A DNA stretch of 6,393 nucleotides from Deltaproteobacteria bacterium (GTDB lineage Bacteria; Desulfobacterota; Deferrimicrobia; Deferrimicrobiales; Deferrimicrobiaceae), in contig DOTC01000069.1 in the NCBI GenBank assembly GCA_003513855.1, positions 11,005 through 17,397 of the forward strand. Reading direction: 5' to 3'. The notes below the pieces were generated by a model. The model searched no databases. It worked only from the letters and a program-made list of their open reading frames with translations, and was not told the origin of the DNA. This document shows positions 6,131-6,393 of this stretch, piece by piece (position 1 is the stretch's first letter; each line of letters starts with the position of its first letter). The position numbers were made by a program, and so were the translations under genes.

Positions 6131-6160
6131 AAAATACCACGTATGATGGGCCGGGCGCAA
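6131..6160 (-). promoter_or_regulatory. Candidate rpmB promoter
   Basis: On the complement, TTGCGC (6155-6160) is followed after 18 bases by TATTTT (6131-6136), matching 3/6 and 4/6 of the sigma-70 hexamers. Transcription would start about 20 bases before the rpmB ATG, leaving a short leader with the GGAGG site. An alternative -35, TTGATC at 6161-6166, is less well placed for this -10. The call rests on position and a moderate match only. Confidence 0.35.
6142..6147 (+). promoter_or_regulatory. Candidate -10 element for the DUF218 gene
   Basis: TATGAT (5/6 match to TATAAT) lies on the + strand in the 96-bp divergent gap, about 52 bases before ATG 6200. The -35 region is weak (TGAAAA at 6118-6123, 18-base spacing, 3/6). 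It overlaps the candidate rpmB promoter, so the two could not be occupied by polymerase simultaneously if both are real. Confidence 0.25.
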
Positions 6161-6199
6161 GATCAAATTCGGTTAGGGCCCCCAAGGAAAAAGGCGGGG

Positions 6200-6393
6200 A
6201 TGCGCAAGACGCTCGCCGCCCTGATCCTCCTTCTGACCGCCGGGGCGGCGATTCCCCATCTCCTCGGACGGCGTGTGGCTCCGCCGTCCGGAGAGGTTGC
6301 CGATGCCGTCCTGGTGTTCACGGGGGGCGAGAACCGGATCGCGGAAGGGTACCGTGCCTGGAAAGAGGGGAAGGGAAAAGAACTCTTCATTCT
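6200..6393 (+). CDS. DUF218 (ElyC/SanA/YdcF-like) membrane-anchored protein, N-terminal part
   Basis: The first 64 codons of a gene that runs off the window. The N-terminus is Met-Arg-Lys followed by a hydrophobic stretch (about 5-22, rich in Leu, Ala and Ile), a single membrane anchor or uncleaved signal, so the rest is probably periplasmic. After a short linker the text ADAVLVFTGGENRIAEGYRAW (35-55, overlapping the domain start) matches the beginning of a DUF218 domain: a D-A-(I/V)-L-V strand, a GG turn, a conserved Arg and a helix with an A-x-x-L/W pattern, then a second strand, ELFI. Members of this family are linked to envelope and peptidoglycan or lipid-carrier maintenance, but their reaction is not settled. 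The ATG at 6200 is preceded by AAGG-rich sequence (6184-6198). It is divergent from rpmB. The assignment relies on the first half of the domain only. Confidence 0.7.
   Translation, partial: MRKTLAALILLLTAGAAIPHLLGRRVAPPSGEVADAVLVFTGGENRIAEGYRAWKEGKGKELFI

Noticed and set aside
6104..6166. Extension of rpmB to a start at 6166
   Set aside because: The 21 extra residues are not L28-like, and GGAGG is ideally placed for the start at 6103.
6172..6188. Imperfect palindrome around GGGCCC in the rpmB/DUF218 gap as a terminator or operator
   Set aside because: The symmetry is limited to the 6-base core plus a few mismatched flanking bases, with no U-tract, and it lies upstream of both genes.

Overview
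The window holds a compact, GC-rich chromosomal segment of conserved housekeeping genes. Organism: a Gram-negative bacterium, shown by ADP-heptose (LPS core) synthesis. The order yicC - gmk - rpoZ - rel/spoT - ridA, next to a DUF4416 gene and a stand-alone heptose kinase, recalls Deltaproteobacteria/Desulfobacterota. That placement is inference from gene order and base composition, not from a database search. I see no insertion sequence, phage gene, CRISPR array, tRNA or rRNA.

Layout. Bases 1-5913 (+ strand) are one tightly packed gene string: the 3' end of a Trm112-like gene; hldE1/rfaE1 (55-1128); a DUF4416 gene (1125-1667); yicC (1668-2552); gmk (2556-3188); rpoZ (3176-3370); a bifunctional rel/spoT (3385-5529); and ridA (5533-5913). 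Neighbours overlap by up to 13 bases or are at most 14 bases apart, so the string probably forms one operon. rpmB (ribosomal protein L28) lies on the - strand at 5915-6103 and meets ridA stop to stop with one base between. A 96-bp gap (6104-6199) separates rpmB from a divergent + strand gene for a membrane-anchored DUF218 (ElyC/SanA/YdcF-like) protein, cut by the window end.

How the genes fit together. The left part belongs to envelope (LPS heptose) metabolism. The right part is a guanine-nucleotide and stringent-response module. Gmk makes GDP, the precursor of GTP and hence of the alarmone. Rel/SpoT makes and degrades (p)ppGpp. Omega is an RNA polymerase subunit that forms part of a ppGpp-binding site in E. 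coli, and here it keeps the N-terminal MARVT residues. YicC (an RNA-decay factor) and RidA (reactive imine/enamine clearance) flank this module.

The most interesting signals are not genes. One is a near-consensus extended -10 promoter inside gmk, built on the only three ATA isoleucine codons of that gene; it could transcribe rpoZ-rel-ridA separately. The other is a perfect 8-bp inverted repeat in the last codons of ridA, just before the convergent junction with rpmB. I found no clearly new biological system; the least understood conserved gene is the DUF4416 protein.
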